A stretch of DNA of 64,000 nt, taken from assembly GCA_030737835.1 (NCBI GenBank), contig CM060847.1:8310704-8374703 (forward strand), read 5' to 3'. The position numbers and the translations under genes were made by a program. The notes beneath the pieces were generated by a model. That model was given only the letters and a program-made list of their open reading frames with translations. It had not been told where the DNA came from and ran no database searches. The stretch is from Acorus gramineus (Eukaryota > Streptophyta > Magnoliopsida > Acorales > Acoraceae). How positions within the stretch are numbered: the first letter of the stretch is position 1; every line of letters starts with the position of its first letter. This document shows positions 12,075 to 24,053 of this stretch, one piece after another.

Positions 12075-12343
12075 GAGCGCTGATACACGCAGTCCTTTTT
12101 GCATCCTGTTTTGTAGCCCCATACTCTATGATAATATAGTATATACTGCGCTATCATAGTATATGAGTCTTATCATGGTATATGACCCAATTTTTTTTTT
12201 TTTTCATTATGAAAAAAAAAATATTAATATATCTCAGTATATACTTCATTTTATATAATAGCAAATACTTCAAAATGTGAGTGTATGATTTAAAATGAGA
12301 TGGACTATAATTGGAGCTATGAGGGTTGTGTGTATCTTTTTCC
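12075..12343. mobile_element. Short dispersed element, copy B, inserted in P450 exon 2
   Basis: It begins GAGCGCTGATACACGCAG and ends with TGTGTGTATCTTTTTCC; the inverted ends share GATACACRCA. The flanks CTTCTTAAA (12066-12074) and ATTCTTAAA (12344-12352) agree at 8 of 9 positions. The empty site is present at 23300-23315. Confidence 0.75.
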
Positions 12344-12839
12344 ATTCTTAAAACCAACCGAATCAGACGCCATGACGCCTTCACACTTCCTGCGCGCTCG
12401 AAACGAATACATGGGTCTCTCCAAATATTCTTGCCCTAAAATAGTTTCCATATCTGCTTATAAAATAAATAGAATGTCACATCAATAATATTCATTTTTT
12501 TATTAATAGTTTATATGAGAAGTAAAATAGAGAAGATAGAGGCATATTCGCGGTTTACATGAACTGTATAGATCGTATCATATCACTACTTTATATAAGC
12601 ACTATAATATATCGTTTTTATAACCGCCATTCATATATAACATGTGAACTTGTTAAATGTATTAGGAGTAGTTTAGTCATTTCAGTCATTTACTTTCTTA
12701 TACTATAAATAATATTGGTATAAACCCGAATAACATCAATAGTTTTTTTTTTTAATTCCTAATTCTAACAGAACTAAAGTGTATATATATGCTTAACATT
12801 ATTCATAGGGATTTTTATCGTTAATTTTTATGAACTATG

Positions 12840-14175
12840 CTATCATGTGATTGATCGATGGTTTTTTTTTTCATATTTTATTTTAAGTTTTTAACTTCAT
12901 ATATTGTTTCATATTTAGCCCTTATGCCAAATCTGTAATTTTGGGGCTAACGGATAGTTGAAATTCTTAAATTACCATTTGAAATTTAAATTTTTAAGTC
13001 TGTAAATTATGCTATTTAGTGTCGACCCCCTCCCTTTTCATATTGCTTTTAAGTTTCTAACTTCAAACGCCATTTTTCATTATTAGTCCCTACACAGAAA
13101 GTCTGTCTGTTTGGAGCAAATAGATAATTGAAAATTTTAAATTACTCATCTCCTAAATTAAAGAAACCCGAAATGACGCTCTCTTTAACATTTTTATAAC
13201 CATGATATCAATTTTCTGGTTTATCATCTCTTCAACTTCTATCATTTGATACTTTCAATCAATGATGATGTATAATTACATAGTTAATATTCTTTAATGG
13301 TGAGTAAAAATATAAACTTTCATGAATGAGATTTTAAAAATAAATAAATAAAAACTCTAATAATAGTAACTTAAATATAAAAAAAATTAAAAAATAATAT
13401 GAACATATGTAATCACTCTTCTTTTGAATTACCTAAAAAAAAAAAATGTTTCACTCTTCTTTATAAGTACAGCCGCAATGCCGGACTTAATTAAATACCT
13501 TCTATCTGTACCTGAGTGAGGAAAAAGTTGAGCTTCAACACCTAAACATACCTACAATTTGAAGTGACTTGACTCTTACAGATGATGGCTTTTGTGAGGC
13601 TCTCAAAAGGCCAGCTCTAATAGCAAACAACAGAAAGGTCTTATTGTGGTCTCAATGTTGGTTCCACAGGAGATTTGAAAAATATGTTCTCCGTGGACTT
13701 TTGGCGCAAAGACTAAAGTAATAATAAAAAAATATTTGAAGTTAAGCAATTAAAATGAAACATGAAAATGAAGGATGAATAACTAAAAAACATGATTTAT
13801 AAGTGCTTAAAAATAAAAATTTCAAGGGAAATTTTAGTATTTTAAAAGAATTCAATTTGACAAAATTAACATTAAATGAAATATTCTTCAAATATTCATA
13901 TAGATGTTTGGCGTAGAGTCTAAAAATGAAAAAGACATTTGAAGTTAAAGATTTATAATGAAATACGAAGAAAAGATGGATGAATCATTAAATAGCATGG
14001 TCTAGGGACTTAAAATAAAAATTTCAAGGACAGTTTTGGTTTTTAAAAAATTCAATTTGTCAAAATTAATGTTAAGTGGAATATTCTTTGAATATTCAGA
14101 GGGGCATTTGGCGCAGAGACTATAAACCAAAAAAATATTTAAAATTAGAGATTTAAAATGAAATATGAAAAGGAA
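12840..14175. repeat. About 200-bp repeat array and its inverted copy
   Basis: About 2.5 tandem copies occupy 13690-14175, with unit starts near 13695, 13905 and 14103. A reverse-oriented copy lies at 12840-13140. No coding potential is seen between P450 copy 2 and SABATH-2. Confidence 0.6.
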
Positions 14176-14258
14176 AGTATACATGATACGTAATGCATGA
14201 TAAGGGTCAATATTAACTAGAACCCTTTTATTATATTGTTACACAGTGATTAATGCTC

Positions 14259-15782
14259 TCAACCCTTCCTATCCATGGAGACCAATACATTGATTAACTT
14301 GGCTTTCTTGTTATGAGTGAAGTACTCCCGAAGTTGCTCCCCGTATCTATAGAACAAGTCATCCATTATTCCTCCCGATCCGAAATGTTCACTTAGCATC
14401 GGTTCTATCACGACTCTGAAAGACTTTGCCACTTGCTGGCCTCTTGTATCATCATTGGCATCATCGTTGTCATTGCTCTCGTTGAGTTCCACTTCGATGG
14501 TCTCTAAGTGATCGATGGCAAAGCTTCCTTCCATCTCTATCATGTGCATCAACTCTTCTGATGATGGAGAGTAGAATGGGGTGTTCAAGGCATCGATCTT
14601 CTCCTCCTCAATGAGCCCTTGTATAAGCATATATCATGACTACTAGATTAGTCATGCTTAATTATATCTATATGATGACCACATGTAAGTGTAGGAGAAT
14701 GGTGTCCGTATCTTGTATATAATGTACCTCGTGGACCATGTCCATGAGTGCATTTGCCAATAAATCCCACTGAAAACAACACTCCTCAGAGGACGAGTCG
14801 TCAGATTTCCTTCCAATGAGCGTTAACACCATGCGACCACCGATAATGATTTCTTGAGAGCGCAACATGAGAAACATTGAGAAATCCAATTGGAATTGCT
14901 CAAGATAGGAACGTAACACGTGAGGGGGGCACGTTTTTGATATATAGAGCTTCCCTTTGTTCAGATGCACGTTTGTTCAGCTATGGAGACCGACCGGGAC
15001 CTGTTTTAACAAAATTATATATGCCCTTTAAGTTAGGCAAATATTTGGAATCTTTTGTTCTTGTGATTATTTTTGAATAATTTTTTTTGTATTCCTCATT
15101 CAATTATAAATAAATTTTTTGAAAGATGATCAGAGTTATTGAGCTATCCCTGAATGATTTACCTGAGAGAGCCAATGAAGACTAGTGGAGGATACAACAA
15201 GATGTAAGCTGCTTCTTGAGAAAAGCCTTCCATAGAAAGAGCCGGGCACGCTTGCGATGAAACACGGACCGAAATCGCTCCCCTTCTCCACTTTGAGCTT
15301 TTCATAGAACAGGGGGAGTTCCTTGAAAACGGCGTTGAAGTCGTTCCCCGAGAGATCATTGAGGAAGCAGTGGAATTCTGGTGAGGCACGCCCAAGCTGT
15401 CGATGTTTCTGATCGACGAAATCCATAATTTCATGAATCTGTCGCACCGCATTTGGTCCAAACGAGCAACCCAAGTCCGCGATCTCTCAGGCCAGGTGGT
15501 GCTATGGAGATCCAATATGACTTCTTTGGTTACCTCACTTGCCTGTGATATGATTTTATTCTGCATAGAAAGCATGCAATATATATATTATACAAATATA
15601 GATTAATATGAACATGGGGTATGGGAAGGAAATATAAGATTTTGGAATTACAAATATATCCAATATGGAGAGGGAATTGGATTTTTTTAAGAGAGAGAGA
15701 GAGAGACCTGGATGATTGAGTTCCTAGCATAGCTCAAATCACCTTTTCCTTGATTCATGTGGAGAACATTTTGCACACCCAT
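14259..15782 (-). pseudogene. SABATH-2: methyltransferase pseudogene
   Basis: The exon layout matches SABATH-1 (15708-15782, 15163-15560, 14728-15000, 14259-14618), but it cannot be expressed correctly. Exon 2 is 398 bp instead of 405: seven bases are missing near 15481-15484, just before the DLGCSSGPN motif, which shifts the frame. That motif also reads GCSFGPN (Ser to Phe). In exon 3, TGA at 14977-14979 replaces the GGA of SABATH-1. The acceptor before exon 4 reads AA instead of AG (14619-14620). The acceptor loss, together with the other lesions, argues against sequencing error. The remaining coding sequence is still very close to SABATH-1, so the copy is fairly young. Confidence 0.93.
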
Positions 15783-15899
15783 TGTGATTAAATAACGCAA
15801 TGTTTTTTTGTTGTTGGATAAATCTTACGACCAAGAAGAGCCAACTTATATATATAGAAATTTGACAGACAAATTTAGCCACATATATATATAATAAAT

Positions 15900-17217
15900 G
15901 AGGTTAATTGGTCAAATACCCCGGCAGCCAACCCCCATTATTTTTGTGCCTCTACTTTTTCAAAAAAAAATTTCTATAGCCCTGCACCAAACACCCAATT
16001 TTTTTTACCCTCCTCCCTTTAATTCTTTAAGCCTTACAAAATAGCAGTTTTCCCCTTATAAGTGTGTCTATGTTTTCTGTAACTTATAAAATGTAATTTT
16101 TATAAATATTATTTATAAGTGTATTATTATGCATGTCATATAAAAATAGTAACTTACAAAACATTAGATAAACGTATGTTAATGCGTAACACCTGAAAAT
16201 ATTTTATCCCCATAAATACCTAAAAACATTTGAGTTCATCGAATGTTTATATTCCGACGTTGTTTTCCTACCCTAATGAATTGAGTTATTATCTTCCCCC
16301 GGATCCTTTTCATATCCTTTTGGCTGAAATCAAATCCATTGTTACATCTTCGAGTCAACAAGCGTATTTCATTAAGAAGAAAGTGCAGTCCAAACTATAT
16401 TCAAGATGCAACAATCAGTCAAACACCCAAATAAATCAAACGCCAACAAGTGTGTACTTTATGACATTATAACATTAATGCATGTTTCTCTAGTGTTTTG
16501 TAAGTCATTATTTTTACATGACATAATAATCTATGTACAGATAATATTTACGAAAATTATATTTTGTGTTCGGCAAGTTACAGAAAATATATATGCACTT
16601 ACATGAGAGAAACTGTAATTTTGTGGGGCTGAGAGAATTAAAGGGAAGAGGGTAAAAAAAATCGGGTGTGTGTTGCAAGGGTACAATTTTTTTTTTTTAA
16701 AGGTGGGGGCATAGAAACAATAGGAGGTTGGGATAAGAAAATAATTGGGTTAAATCACATGTTATCCCATATGACATAAGAAAAAAAAGGGATAAAACAT
16801 GGACAATTGTCCTTATTGAGAGAAAAAGTGAAGATATTTTGTTCTAGGAAAAATGTGGAATAAACTTTATCTTAATTTTTAACTTCGTTTTGTAAAACAT
16901 GAACAACATTTATGACTACTTAAAAAAAAAAAAAAAAAATTTAATAAAACTAAAATAAAAAATATTAATGTCCATTTAATAGAAATGGTAGACTTGATAT
17001 TTTTAATTTTTTTTTGAAGTTATCATATATTTTATATCATGTGATCCAAATGTAAAGTTAAGGATAAGAAAAAAAAAATGGAGATAACAAAATACATTAC
17101 CAAATATAAATATAGATAAAAATAATGATCTTTTTATCTTTATAAATTAGATTAATTTATCCTTTTATCAACCTCGATCTAAGGGGTTGGCTGGAGGGGT
17201 ACTTGAGCAATTCACCC
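15900..17217. mobile_element. Long terminal-inverted-repeat element upstream of SABATH-2
   Basis: It starts GAGGTTAATTGGTCAAATAC and its right end, inverted, reads GGGTGAATTGCTCAAGTACC. A direct repeat TAATAAAT flanks it (15892-15899 and 17218-17225). A second inverted pair lies inside at about 15920-16080 and 16615-16735 (CCCTCCTCCCTTTAATTCT type). The right part, 16738-17160, resembles 39540-39980. No transposase is seen. An 8- to 9-bp duplication fits hAT or Mutator-like elements. Confidence 0.7.
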
Positions 17218-17221
17218 TAAT

Positions 17222-18650
17222 AAATACACTGTAGACTTGAAGTTTGCGTGCAAGACCAAGCGACCTCATGCGGCGGCGAAAGAAATTGAGGGAATAACAA
17301 TTCAAACAGAAAAGCTAAAGGACTTTACCCCTCTTCACCTTTTTTATTAGGTGGAGTGACTGACATTTTCACATGAATGTTATCTTTGTTATTTAAAATT
17401 TGACTAGGTGCGCCTCGACGAAGAAATTGTTTTTGACTCTACTAATTAAACAATTCCCATTTGTCAAGGCCCTAAAAATGTACTTTTTGTGGTTTTGCGT
17501 AATATACAGGAGACCTTGTGATTTTTGGCTTTCTTTCACATGTAAAATAAGGATAGAGAAAAAAAATAATACAAAAAATGAATCAAGCTTTGATTAAATC
17601 GATAAACGTTTCATCTCTTTGTGAAAGAGATCAATAAATCAAACGTGAGAAGTACCATTTTTTTTTTAAAAAAAAAAAACCTTTAAATTAATTGTATTCA
17701 TTTTTTTGACTTGGAAATATAAAAAATAATCCTAATGCATCTTTTTTCTTGTTCAATTTTTGAAAAAAAAACACATTAAAATAGGTGTCTCTTCAAGTCG
17801 TTGGCTTGTCCTATGCCCATATCACATATCCACAAAAATACTTCAAAGATCAAATGATACTTCTTTTCATAAGTTCAGATGTAGTTTGTTTTTTTTCTCA
17901 GAGTGTGACATCTCACTGAAATACGAGGGACAAGGAGAAACCTATCCATATCACTGTTTATTTCCACATTGAATGTGGACTATTGTACATTGTTACAAAT
18001 TAAAGATTGCATAAACCTACCCATATCACTGTTTATTTAATTTCCACGTTGAATGTGAACTATTGTACATTGTTACAAAGTTTGCATAAACGACCTATCC
18101 ATATCACTCTTTATTTTCACATTGAATGGAATTGGAAGAGTTTTTGAAACCTTGCGCGAACTTTCTGTTGTGTAATATTCCCAGGTAACATTGATTTGGT
18201 CAACAAAAAACACTATCGATCTGAATGTGAGTGATTTTTCCTTTCTTCTTGTTTTTTGTGATAAAAAACGTTTAATTTCCATCCATTTTCCTTTCACGTG
18301 CAAAGCGAGGGAGAGGTTGTTCTCAATGAAATTAATTAAGATTGTGTTAGCTGGTCTGTGTATATATCAGTCATTTATCTCAGCTCCACGATTTAAGAAA
18401 TCCCATTATTAGGATTCAGTTTACTTGCATATTTAGCACATTGTAGTTATGCCTTGCTTTTGAAAGCTTTTTTTTGTTTTTTTTAAAAAGAAGGTAGACT
18501 ACTGCTGCCAACCGATTTTATTAAGAAAAGAATTAGTATGGAAACTTAGTTATGCCTTGCTTTTCAAAACTTAGCTAATTTAGATACCTATTTGAATTAT
18601 AAAAGATGTTGGTAGATGATTATATAATTTTTAGTAAAGCAGTGGAAAAA
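17222..18650. repeat. Duplicated 5' flank of SABATH-2 (unit 2)
   Basis: No gene is seen. Segments match unit 1 (9210-9960), unit 3 (34080-34980) and unit 4 (40300-41180), including 'attggaagagtttttgaaac' at about 18129. Within 17930-18120 a roughly 60-bp piece containing 'cactgtttatttccac' is repeated about three times. Confidence 0.65.
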
Positions 18651-18924
18651 CTAAAGTAAAGATCTAACTAGCATTAAAATCATAAACAAACTTAAAATCT
18701 TCAAAATAGAAGAAACTCAAAATTATATTAATGAAAAACTTAAAACCCTGTATCACAAGTCTTTCTTTTTATACTAATAACAAAAATTCAAAATTATATA
18801 TTTAACACATTTATTTCAAAATTAGTTTTTCTTAAAAACATGGGGTGTTTTTATTATTATTGTCATCATTAAATATTTATTTAATTGTAATATAAAAATA
18901 TTTAAAAAAATCAAAAACGGTTTT

Positions 18925-19315
18925 TTCTACAAAAATGTGACATTTTCCTGCGAAATATTTCACAGGGAAAGAACTGTGTGTTATTTTTTTATTGAATTTA
19001 TACACTTTTAGCAGCGAAATATTTTCGTAGAAAAATGTGCCTTTTTACTACGAATTACCTTTTTCGTTGTCAAATGTGATCCATTTTACTATGAAAGTAC
19101 ATTCATTGCAAAAGACTACTTCTTGTTGCGAATTTAATTTCAACGCAAAAAGTGACATTTTGCTGCGATTTACGTTTTTGCAACAAAAGATTTTTCTATA
19201 CGAGATATCCACAATGATAATAGTAACAATTATTTCGTCGAGAAAAACATTTTGCTACGAAAAGATATGTTTTTGCTATGAATAATGCGCAGCTAAAGCT
19301 ATATTTCTTGTAGTG
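18925..19315. mobile_element. Truncated CACTA terminus
   Basis: It ends TTTCTTGTAGTG, the inverse of CACTACAAGAAA, and is full of subterminal repeats of the type TTTGCTACGAAA. This is the same structure as the ends of the complete CACTA element at 24054-30512. I find no matching left end nearby, so it is a broken end. Confidence 0.75.
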
Positions 19316-19516
19316 TTGGGGTACATGTATCATTTTCCTTTCAATCCACGATGACAGGGTTATCATTTGGGAGAATTAATTAATTGATCAGGCAGACAAC
19401 AACATTATCAACAACCACCACCACCATTATATTGGTGTGTATTTTGTATGTTTTGTTTTCTTGACCACTATAGTCTATAGCTAAAGCAGAGAACATAATT
19501 ATGATCAGCAAGGCTT

Positions 19517-22500
19517 TTATGATGGGGGGATCTTCATTCGGGTTGGAGTAACATGGATTGGACACCCACTTCGAAGTCTTGGAAAGAGTGCTCCTTTTTC
19601 TAGACTCGAGTCCTTGTCGATCAACTCCCACCTGATCATATTTACATAAACATAATATTAATGCAATACATTATAATCATCTGATTGTCTAGAGAAATAT
19701 ACAGTGCACATTCAAAGTACTAATTGTGGGGAACCACACCTGTAAGTGGTGACTAGACGATGAAGGAAGACTGTGAGCATCGCCTTTGCGAGGTTCATCC
19801 CCAGACAAGTCCTCCCTCCAGTTCCAAACGCCAAGAAACTATATGGTTTTGTTGAGTCCTCCTTCAGAATGATTTGACAAACTCAAGAATCATTTGTAAG
19901 TGACAAGTAATTGCTAAGAATAACACAGTTTACTGTGCTCTGTGGTGCAGTTGCCATTGCGTGCAGAGTTACTTACATCAAACCTCAGATGGTGGAATTT
20001 TGTTGGCTCACCATGCACCGTCGGATCCCAATGTATGGACCTCGCATCCACATTCACTATGCACTCTTTCATTATTCTGTAACCTATTTAAAGTTGGGAA
20101 ATGCCAAGAGAAAATGCTCTATTAAATGCTTTTTTCAAAACTACAGGACATAAGTTCAAATGTTATTTATAGATAGAGTTCAAGTGAATAAACAGGACCT
20201 TCAATATAGCAGTCTCTTAATGCTACTCTTGGGAACCATGACACTATCGATGCCATTCTTAATGTTTCCTTCACTATCTACATCCAAGATTGACAAAATT
20301 TACTTTGAGTAATAGATGACATAACAACAAATTAAGTTCACATCTATGTGAGAGACCATAGACATTTGAGCTAACCTTGGAGGCAAATGTCATCTCATTT
20401 ATTACATCAAGTCCTAAAAGTGTGTCTGGATCCTTGCTTTCCAATGGAAAATGCAGAGCCTATTCACATGGTTACAGAACATCAGCTCTATTCACTCTAG
20501 AATACAATTAAATGTGTTTGCTTTATTTTCTTTTCATATGATGTCAATTTAAATTGTGATCAATCATCCTCCAACTTACCCTGACTGTTTCTTGGATCTC
20601 CTGGTTCTCATCCAAGTACTTCACCATCCATGCGATTGCGCTTGCTGTGGTAATCTGGCCTGCATTTTGTATTCCTCTAATTAATTAGATAGTGTACATA
20701 TTACTATCTCTTTTCAATGACAAGAATGAAATATAATGTGGGGGAAACAAGAACCTGCAATGATCAATGTCAATATATTATCTTGAATCTTTGCATTTGT
20801 CAATGGTGCCTCACATGGAGATCACCCTTCATTAAGAGAGAGTGTAGGAATTCCTTAGGATGATCCAATCCTTGCCTTCTAAATTTAATAATGTTTCTCA
20901 AAGTATCCATCACTCTCTTTCTTGCCTGCATCAACAAGTAGTATTCTCTCATGCTCATCCCTAGATTCATCACCAATGTAAAGTCTATCATACAATTTGA
21001 TTGAAACAATTATACTTCACTTTTTATTCATAGGCTGATTAAAAATTCATAAATTGAATGATTAACATGAACATATATACCTTTAGCCCTCTATAGAATC
21101 TAGTCCAAGGTAACTTCAATGGGAAGGCTAGCATTGCCTCAGTGACCTCTGCTACATCCTTTCTCAGCTTTTCGAGTTCTTCAACTCTCTCCATGCTTAT
21201 CAACATCTTACATATAGCATTAAAGGTTATCTGCAACAATAATATTATCTCTAAGAGCATTATTATATACAGTCATTACATGTAACATTAATTACATCAT
21301 CGATATGTTATATGTTGATTAGAAGAAACATGTGACTTAGATTTTAGGATTGAGTATATACTTCTTAGGCATACTTCATTTATGCATTTTTAAAAAATTT
21401 CAAATCACGTAGGGACAATGGAAAATATATTATCATGTCTCTAATATTAAGATTGGAAAATACTAGGAATAGCCTTGTTTGGAGGCTCACGTGTTAACTT
21501 TACATGCTTTAATTTTTTTTAAAATGTATATATTTAGTTTAGTAAAAAATATGTATTTTTCATATCATTGAATTGTAATTCGTTAAAGAAGTGAAAGTCA
21601 TATCTTACTGGACATATAGGACTTCGTGTGGAATTGGCTATGAACAGGACTCTGTGTGACCATACCTAAGCATGTCAATTGGACGGATAAAGATCGGATA
21701 GGCTTATATCCGTATCTGTATCCAAATTAAATATCCGAACAAATATCCGTATCCGATATCTGACGGATATTGAAACTAAATATCCGTAGCCGATCCGAAA
21801 ATCCGGATTCGGATACGGATAATTATTCGAAAATTCAAATTAAATATGGGCTGACTAAAATATCCAATATACAAAAATAAAAATCATATATCTAATATTT
21901 AAAATATGTAAAAAATTAATAATAATTACCTAGTATAAAACATAAAATTATAAGTATATACATAAAACATTACATACTTTTAAGTAAAAATAAAAATAAA
22001 AAACTCATACTAATTATAAAAATATAAATATATAATTAAATAAATAATAATATAATAATATTTTCACGGATACGGGTATTTTTCGGATTTGATACAGGCG
22101 TATCCGTATCCGATCCGAAAATTTTCCGATACGAATAATTTTTTTAGATACAGAAACGGATTTTTTGGATATCAGATATTTGGTGGATTTTCGGATACGA
22201 ATTCGGATCGGATACTGATATTTTTTTTATATATAATTGACAGGCTTAACTACACCCCTAAAAAATAGACCCATTGAACAACAAAGCCCATAACTCAAAC
22301 GATGTTTTTAATGTCAAATGGGCCCATATTCGACCCAATTAACGACACCATGTAAGCAAGGGCCCCTTATCCATGAATGCATGACTATCAAGAAAGGAAA
22401 ATGACGTGTTGAACCCTTTGTACAGTCCAGTCGAAAATCTTCACTGCTCTGTTTTAAAATTATACACTCGTTGATCGAAATAAATATTATTATAAAAATT

Positions 22501-23736
22501 AAAATATATATATATATATATACATACATTAATATATATTTTTACAAGATATTTTTTTTAAAAATAGTTTGTTTGGAGGACCGCTTGAGAGATATTAAAT
22601 AAACTAAGGGTGAGTTTGGTTGTGCAATTACGCAGCGTTTGTGATTGCAGGAAGCTACGTTTATAATCATGCAACTAAACAGTTTTATTGTAAAAGCTTC
22701 TTGCACACAAATTTCAGATACACAAATTTCAGATAAATAATGTCCAAAAGCTGCGATTTAAAAAAGTTAAAGAATGTGAGTTTCTTACATAATCAATTTT
22801 AAAACTCAAATTCATGCGGAATCAGTTTTGCAATCGCTCAATCAAATGCACCCTAATTTTATCAACACTCTTACAATAAATAATATTATTCACAATCTTT
22901 TTTTAATCTCAAATTCAATCGTCATTTATTTTAATTTTATAAAAATAACATATCATATTTTAATGAATAATTTACAGCTTATTTTGGTGAGCACACGTGG
23001 TTTAGCAAGATAAATATGATTGGAATCAGGACCGAAGAAAGAAAAAAAAAAACGTGTCGGAGAGCTATTAAAAAAAAAACAAACCTTCATGGCCTCATCA
23101 AGCACAAAAACAGTGTCCCTTTCCTTCCATTCCTTCAAAGCCTCCACAACCAACGCATCGAAATATTTGATCGTCGAACACAGGGACTCCGCCGTGAAAA
23201 GACCAGACAGACGATGACGAAGGACATCGTGTAGCTCTCCGGACATGCATAGCAAGCTCTGGTCTCCTAAAAGCTCCGCGATCGACCTCATGTACCTCTT
23301 CTCAAAACCAACCGAATCAGACGCCATGACCGCCTTCGCACTTCCTGTGCTCGAAACGAATACATGGATCTCTCCAAATATTCTTGTTCTAAAACAGTTT
23401 CCATATCTGTTCACGTATAAATAGAATTTCACATCAATAATATCCACTGTTTTTTTTTTTTCCATAAAAGATAAGAGGTCAGTACCGGAGTCGACGAGTC
23501 TTGACAAAATCGTAGAGCCCTTCGCGGCTGTTGTTGGCGGCGAGAAACGCAAGAGTTTCTCCGATGAGAGGGAAGCCGCCACTCGACGGAGGCAACACTT
23601 TATTGTTACTTGATGTCGATCTCCATGAAAATTCTAATAAGACAGTCACAGTCTTTATAAGCAAATACAAACCAAGGAGCACCAAAAGAAAATGGAGGAC
23701 CATGAGAGGCTGAATGGAGCTCACTAAGCTGAACAT
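19517..23736 (-). pseudogene. CYP722: P450 copy 3: CYP722A-like, complete except for one missing base
   Basis: Ten exons: 23486-23736, 23085-23406, 21081-21230, 20755-20925, 20580-20659, 20376-20459, 20199-20277, 19977-20083, 19740-19861, 19517-19631. All have GT-AG borders and matching phases. Landmarks in order: an N-terminal membrane anchor, the proline-rich LPPSSGGFPLIGETLAF, SIAELLGDQSLLC, AMLAFPLKLPWTRF, the I-helix AGQITTASA, the K-helix ETLR, and the haem loop FGTGGRTCLG. The text recalls Arabidopsis CYP722A1 closely. CYP722 enzymes act in strigolactone metabolism, on carlactonoic acid, at the ER. Exon 4 is 171 bp where 172 is needed: one base is missing near 20820-20823 (GGTGATCTCC), so the frame is lost before the I-helix. 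Repaired, the protein would have about 493 residues. The I-helix has Ile where Asp or Glu is usual. Either a recent pseudogene or an assembly error. Confidence 0.85.
21667..22248. mobile_element. hAT-like non-autonomous element in intron 2 of P450 copy 3
   Basis: The ends TAAGCATGTCAATT and, inverted, TAAGCCTGTCAATT match. The subterminal regions are packed with GGATACGGAT-type repeats. The flanking 8 bp (ACCATACC and ACTACACC) agree at 6 of 8. P450 copies 1 and 2 show the joined empty site near 1388 and 11897. Confidence 0.65.
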
Positions 23737-23739
23737 TCT

Positions 23740-24053
23740 CTAACAAAAATTTTTTTTCCTCTGGTTTTCAATTGATGACCATTGAATTAATTAAGCATGG
23801 GTGAATTGCCTATACAAGCTAGCAAGTGAAGAGTGGGTGGGGTGAACTGTTGATGGTGGTGAACCAACGGTGGCTTCGTTGGACACGTGTCATTATGATA
23901 CAGTCTTCACCAATGCCATCCATTTGGCTTTAGTTCTCCACTTGAGATTGTCTCCTCCCAAATGCAGTGGCTTAATTATAGACTGACTGACTGTTCACGC
24001 CCCATTGTAATTGTTGTACGACAATATGTGCCTTGGCCACTTGTGAAAGGACA
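23740..24053 (-). promoter_or_regulatory. Upstream region of P450 copy 3
   Basis: Only about 317 bp separate the ATG from the CACTA insertion. Parts match 2705-2765, 4296-4370 (copy 1) and 34980-35035 (unit 3), so this is the duplicated promoter region. No clear TATA box is assigned. Confidence 0.45.

Larger units (their letters stand above)
10884..12510 (-). pseudogene. P450 copy 2: CYP722-like pseudogene, broken by two insertions
   Basis: The last exon spans 10884-11150 and encodes RWELINKDSSLEK; it is interrupted by a retroposed insert at 10930-11068. Homology to intron 9 ends near 11222. An intron 2 block reappears at 11895-11995. Parts of exon 2 lie at about 11997-12074 and 12353-12445, interrupted by the element at 12075-12343. 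The exon 2 remnant has lost frame and reads a stop (AGCGCGCAGGAAGTGTGA). Intron 1 homology fades by about 12510. Exons 1 and 3-9 are not found. It was clearly derived from the same gene as 19517-23736. Confidence 0.85.
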
